Positions 60,647-64,000 of a stretch of DNA of 64,000 bases are shown one piece after another. The stretch comes from Paramacrobiotus metropolitanus (Eukaryota; Tardigrada; Eutardigrada; Parachela; Macrobiotidae). Where the stretch lies: positions 2,976,001 through 3,040,000 of the forward strand of contig NW_026570221.1 in the NCBI RefSeq assembly GCF_019649055.1. The letters run 5' to 3'. The notes beneath the pieces are model-generated. The model was not told the origin of the DNA. It searched no databases and worked only from the letters and a program-made list of their open reading frames with translations. A program made the position numbers and the translations under genes. Position 1 is the stretch's first letter, and every line of letters starts with the position of its first letter.

Positions 60647-61802
60647 ATGGAATACCTGTGTATTATGCAGGAGCTACTTGGCGCTCGTGGGAAGGTTCTC
60701 TTCTCGTTGGCAGTGGGAATTCTGCTGTCTGCTGGATTTGCCGCAATGGCACCATTACCGTCCAATGAAGAGCTAACATTATTGTGCCACTTGGATTCAT
60801 CCATGCCCGTTGCTGATCAAAGAGAGGCACTGGCGGACTGTCTTATGGGCATCGGGTAATTATGCTATTTTTCCAATAAAACTTTCCGTTTCCTTGATGC
60901 TCAAACAATTCTGTGGAAAAACATGTATCTGTATTCTTGCGCTTTTGATCAAACTGCTTGTACCAATAAGCCAACTACAAAATATAGGTATCTTTAAAAG
61001 GCTGACCAAAAGCTTATTCTCGTAAATGTGGCATAATATACATTTTCACATTTCCTTCACTTCAACAATACGGTTTTCTAAACCATTGATCTAGGTTTAG
61101 CACCAGGACGTAAATATTAAACCAATTTTGTTTCGGGTAACGGAATATTTTCGGATATTACTCAAGACAGCGATCGCTAGAACAATTCACCGAATTCGAG
61201 AAAATTCGTCACCCGTAAAGATAAGGAACATTGTTAATGTCTGCATTCATCGCTTCAGTCCGAACTGAAAATTTCTTATCTGATTTTTTATTGTCTGGCT
61301 ATCGATGAGAATACCATTTACCAAATTCTAATTACTTCAATTTTTTTAATATGTCAGCACCAGCTTCCGGTGACTTGCGGATGCGATCCACGCCGACACT
61401 CCAACGCCGTCCAACAGTACAATGATCAGCACGAATACTTCTTCGACGCCGCTAAGCCTACTCACCGTCACAACAGTTCCCACCATGGCCACTCCGTCGC
61501 CCCAGCTGATTCATCCAGACCGTGAAACCAGTCCGCCACCCTCGCCAAAGATCTCCTGGCTGCGTTCCATCGTCCAGTACATGAGGCAAGTAGCCGACCG
61601 TCATCCGTTCTTCGCGACCATTACCGGCTTTGCCCTCGCCTCGGCAACCATGTTTTGTTTAACGGTGCTGATTTTGCCGCGCGTTTTCGAGGCCCTGGAA
61701 AAACGCGGCCCATGTGGCCGGGTTGTGCTGGTTCTGTGGCTGCTGCTCGCCATTGCGTTGGGTGCGTGGATGGTTGATAGTCTCTGGCAGGCGCTGTACT
61801 GA
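60647..61802 (+). pseudogene. Two-TM family gene B8 with TGA at the start of exon 2
   Basis: Exon 1 (60647-60855): MEYLCIMQELLGARGKVLFS, signal peptide, LPSNEELTLLCHLDSSMPVA, ADCLMGI, donor CGG|GTAATT in phase 2. Exon 2 (61358-61802) follows ATATGTCAG and reads TSFR, then TGA (61371-61373) where B6 has an Arg codon (CGT), then LADAIHADTPTPSNST, a Thr/Pro-rich linker, ISWLRSIVQYMRQVADRHPF, helix, FEALEKRGPCGRV, helix, MVDSLWQALY. Apart from this TGA the 218-codon frame is intact. It is closely similar to B6. Either a young nonsense mutation, an unrecognised splice variant, or an assembly error. Confidence 0.65.
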
Positions 61803-62163
61803 TGGGTGACGAGAATATTTGGTTGGAATTCAATATTTACTGGAAATTATGCCATTGGCTTACAATTAGTGTATTCAGTTAAAGTGTGTCTGCGCCAAAA
61901 TACCGTATCCGAACAAAACTTTTGCCGCTTGTAATCTGTAAAGTATTGCAAAGTACGGCATTCTCAGTTTGAAACAATGTGCGTTTAATGCTTTTCTGCA
62001 GTGCATGTGTGCAATAGATATCTTTTCATTAAGTTTACCGTTATTTACTGGATGGTTTAAAATAACCCATGTTAATAAATTATGCAAATCTTGCCAAGCA
62101 GTGGACGGAATACCTAATGGCGTACTTAGGAAAAGCATCAAATGCTGCCATTCTTTCTACTCG
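61803..62163. other. 3' flank of B8, no gene
   Basis: Homologous to 58400-58720 downstream of B6. No gene supported. Confidence 0.5.
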
Positions 62164-62587
62164 TTAACAATTCACATTGAAACCGTGTCCATGTCTAGAA
62201 TATACTGTAACTTTTCCCTCTTTGAAAATGGCGCAACCTCCCTGAAACCAGCTATCGTAAAAGTTGGTGATTGCAAATTGCAACCTGTCCTTCAAGGCGT
62301 ATTCCCCGTCGTAAAATATATTGTAGCGCTGCTTGGCTAGAAAAGGGACCATTCATACATCTGTATATAACGTATCCATTGTACATGGAATTCACGTTTT
62401 ACTCAGCTTTAATAAGCAACTCGGCGGTACCGTGCTGGATCGTGATTCCTTGCAGGGAAACGTCAGCCCACCTAGCCTTGTATTCCTCGCCTAAATAATC
62501 CAGGCAACAGCGTGCAGCGTTGATTTTGTGGAATCCGCAGTATATTGGTGCCTCCCATTTAAGCGCTACACTCCCGATATACCTGGA
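62164..62587 (-). CDS. Possible exons of an unrecognised minus-strand gene
   Basis: After a GCCATCCAG acceptor-like site (62587), a frame reads YIGSVALKWEAPIYCGFHKI, then NAARCCLDYLGEEYKARW, ADVSLQGITIQH, with a possible donor at CACG|GTACCG. A second frame (62338 on, after TTTTCTAG) reads KQRYNIFYDGEYALKDRL, QFAITNFYDSWFQGG, CAIFKEGKVTVYSRHG and stops at 62164. A splice joining them keeps phase. The composition is strongly protein-like, and without splicing the first frame ends in TAA at about 62404. The 5' end was not found. Confidence 0.4.
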
Positions 62588-63787
62588 TGGCTGCTGTTTG
62601 CTTTACACACCACATTTAACAGCAGCGGAACATTGATCCGATGGTCTACCTGAAAATTTCTGGAGAGAAATCTTTACTGTAATACAAAAGCATCGATTTG
62701 CGATTGCATTCAACTGCGAAAACCTTTATTACGAAAGCATCGAAATGCGATAACCCATTGCGTGGCTAGTTTCTGCGCCATGTTTTCACACGGCCCGGAA
62801 TTATTAAGAAATATTCTCATTAAGCGGTTGCTCTACGTAGACGGACAATTTGCAAAGAAAAGCAATCGCTGTTTTCAGCAAGGCGAGCGCGATATGAAAT
62901 TTCCTAACAGGGAAGATGACGAAAGTAGCCACCGCAACAAATAATCTCCGCTAATAATCCAAAAAATTCAAAAAAGTTTAAATGCATTCCGGTGTGCCAA
63001 AGTCTCGTTATTAACCGATCTTCTCCAAATTTTGCTTGGAAACGCACCTATGCATGAAGTTCGTTTTTACACCGAACCACGATGCTAGCATTATTTTTAA
63101 ATTTTTAAATCAGTTTTAAAATTGTTGAAATTCATTTTAATATGTGAAAAAAAGGTGGTAACTTAGGTCCGGTGTAAAAACGACCTTCACCTTCACGATC
63201 TCCATACGATAAAAACGATCTTCATACTTAGGTGGTTGTATGTGCAAAAAGATCGATCCATAGACCATAATGAGACTTTTGGTACATCTGAATGCATTCA
63301 TAGTTTTCTGCATCTTCTAACGGCCATAACTCCCGAACCGGATTTTGCGCGCACGAACGGTTTTCACGCTTATGTGTACAAATCATCTGTCTAGAATGTC
63401 GTGAAATAAAGCAAAGAACTATTTGGGATTGCGCGAAAGTGAAAGTTTTCGTGCACGCATACGAATTCGGTACCATGTACCGGGCCACTTCATTTATTCT
63501 GTAGTTTGTGCCAAAAGGACCCTTTACTGGTCGTTTCTGAACAAAAAACCTTCTGAAAGCGGATTAACATATATAGCGTTCTGTTTACTTTGCACGCTAC
63601 CGCTTTCGTTTGCCCGTGCAACTGGTTAAACATAGTATTTCCGTCAGGTGACGGTTTGCCCGAATTTATCTTGATTGCTGACTAAAGATTCCGGGAAGCG
63701 GAAGATTCTGGCGAAAATCACATGAATCGAGAGCGTGATCATGATACTAGTGCGTGTACACCACGCCGGCTGCATGAACCCTTTATC
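62588..63787. other. Intergenic, no supported gene
   Basis: AT-rich; a possible upstream exon of the 62164-62587 candidate near 62640-62700 (ending TTTTCAG|GTAGAC) could not be confirmed. Confidence 0.4.
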
Positions 63788-63985
63788 CAGTCGTATTGAT
63801 TGATGGTGTACTGAGACGGAGCATGCGCAAACCAATGTACAGCATTACGCTTATTACATGCTGCGGCAGCATCTTGGCTTGTTAAAGGCGACGAGCTCCG
63901 CTGGCAGCATATCGATGATATCACTCACAAGCTGCGTCGGAAATAGCACTACTCTAGGACACTCGTTGATTATCCTTGTGGTTTC
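63788..63985 (+). promoter_or_regulatory. Promoter module of the next B gene, beyond the window
   Basis: CAGTCGTATTGATTGATGG at 63788, TTAAAGGCGACGAGCTCCGC at 63882, TGATATCACTCACAAGCTGC and ACTACTCTAGGACACTCGTT. The same blocks precede B6 and B8 by about 325 bp, so an exon 1 is predicted to start near 64110, outside this sequence. Confidence 0.6.
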
Positions 63986-64000
63986 TTTGCAGGATTGTGC

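Noticed and set aside
1-64000. tRNA, rRNA and CRISPR arrays
   Set aside because: I looked for cloverleaf-like and spaced-repeat patterns by eye and found none I could support; a covariance search was not possible here.

Overview
This is nuclear DNA of an intron-containing animal, probably an invertebrate. Genes are split by introns with GT/AG borders and consistent reading phase, AATAAA poly(A) signals follow several stops, and the window holds LTR, LINE, MITE and foldback elements. I see no bacterial operon structure, rRNA or CRISPR. I cannot name the species; an ecdysozoan such as a tardigrade is only a guess.

The host DNA (about 1-7.35 kb and 32.66-64 kb) is AT-rich. It carries a tandemly duplicated family of small secreted/membrane proteins that I do not recognise. 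Each member has two exons joined by a phase-2 intron. Exon 1 encodes a signal peptide and a short lumenal segment with one or two Cys. Exon 2 encodes a linker, often Ser/Thr/Pro-rich, and two C-terminal membrane segments around a short loop (FLDAME/FLDALEK..RGR). Subfamily A lies on the minus strand (about 0-1.2, 5.4-6.55 and 33.3-34.35 kb). Subfamily B lies on the plus strand (38.5, 40.6, 42.5, 45.6, 48.6, 55.8, 59.1 and 60.6 kb), and its promoter module at 63.8-64 kb announces another copy beyond the window. Many copies are broken by a frameshift, a TGA or, in one case, an inversion inside exon 2. Between them sits a head-to-head pair of intact four-exon genes for a Cys-rich secreted protein of about 306 residues (50.1-54.9 kb), arranged as an inverted duplication centred near 53.05 kb.

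The middle (7355-32655) is one 25.3-kb insertion, visibly more GC-rich than the host. It is a giant Ty3/gypsy-type LTR element on the minus strand: 388-bp LTR, primer-binding site, leader with hairpin repeats, a myristoylation-type ORF1, a coiled-coil ORF2 with a PPxY motif, Gag with a zinc knuckle, protease, reverse transcriptase/RNase H and integrase. About 10 kb of further coding sequence follows the integrase, in six ORFs with no recognisable counterpart and no envelope-like membrane segments. The left end is not a normal 3' LTR. It is an LTR in the opposite orientation, preceded by the tail of a diverged, internally deleted sibling element running on the plus strand. Four in-frame stops and several register changes interrupt the minus-strand coding chain, so this copy may be dead or may depend on recoding.

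Smaller mobile sequences lie around 34.4-38 kb and 44 kb: a TA-flanked MITE, a LINE remnant carrying only ORF1, a foldback element with short-repeat arms, and a 297-bp MITE.
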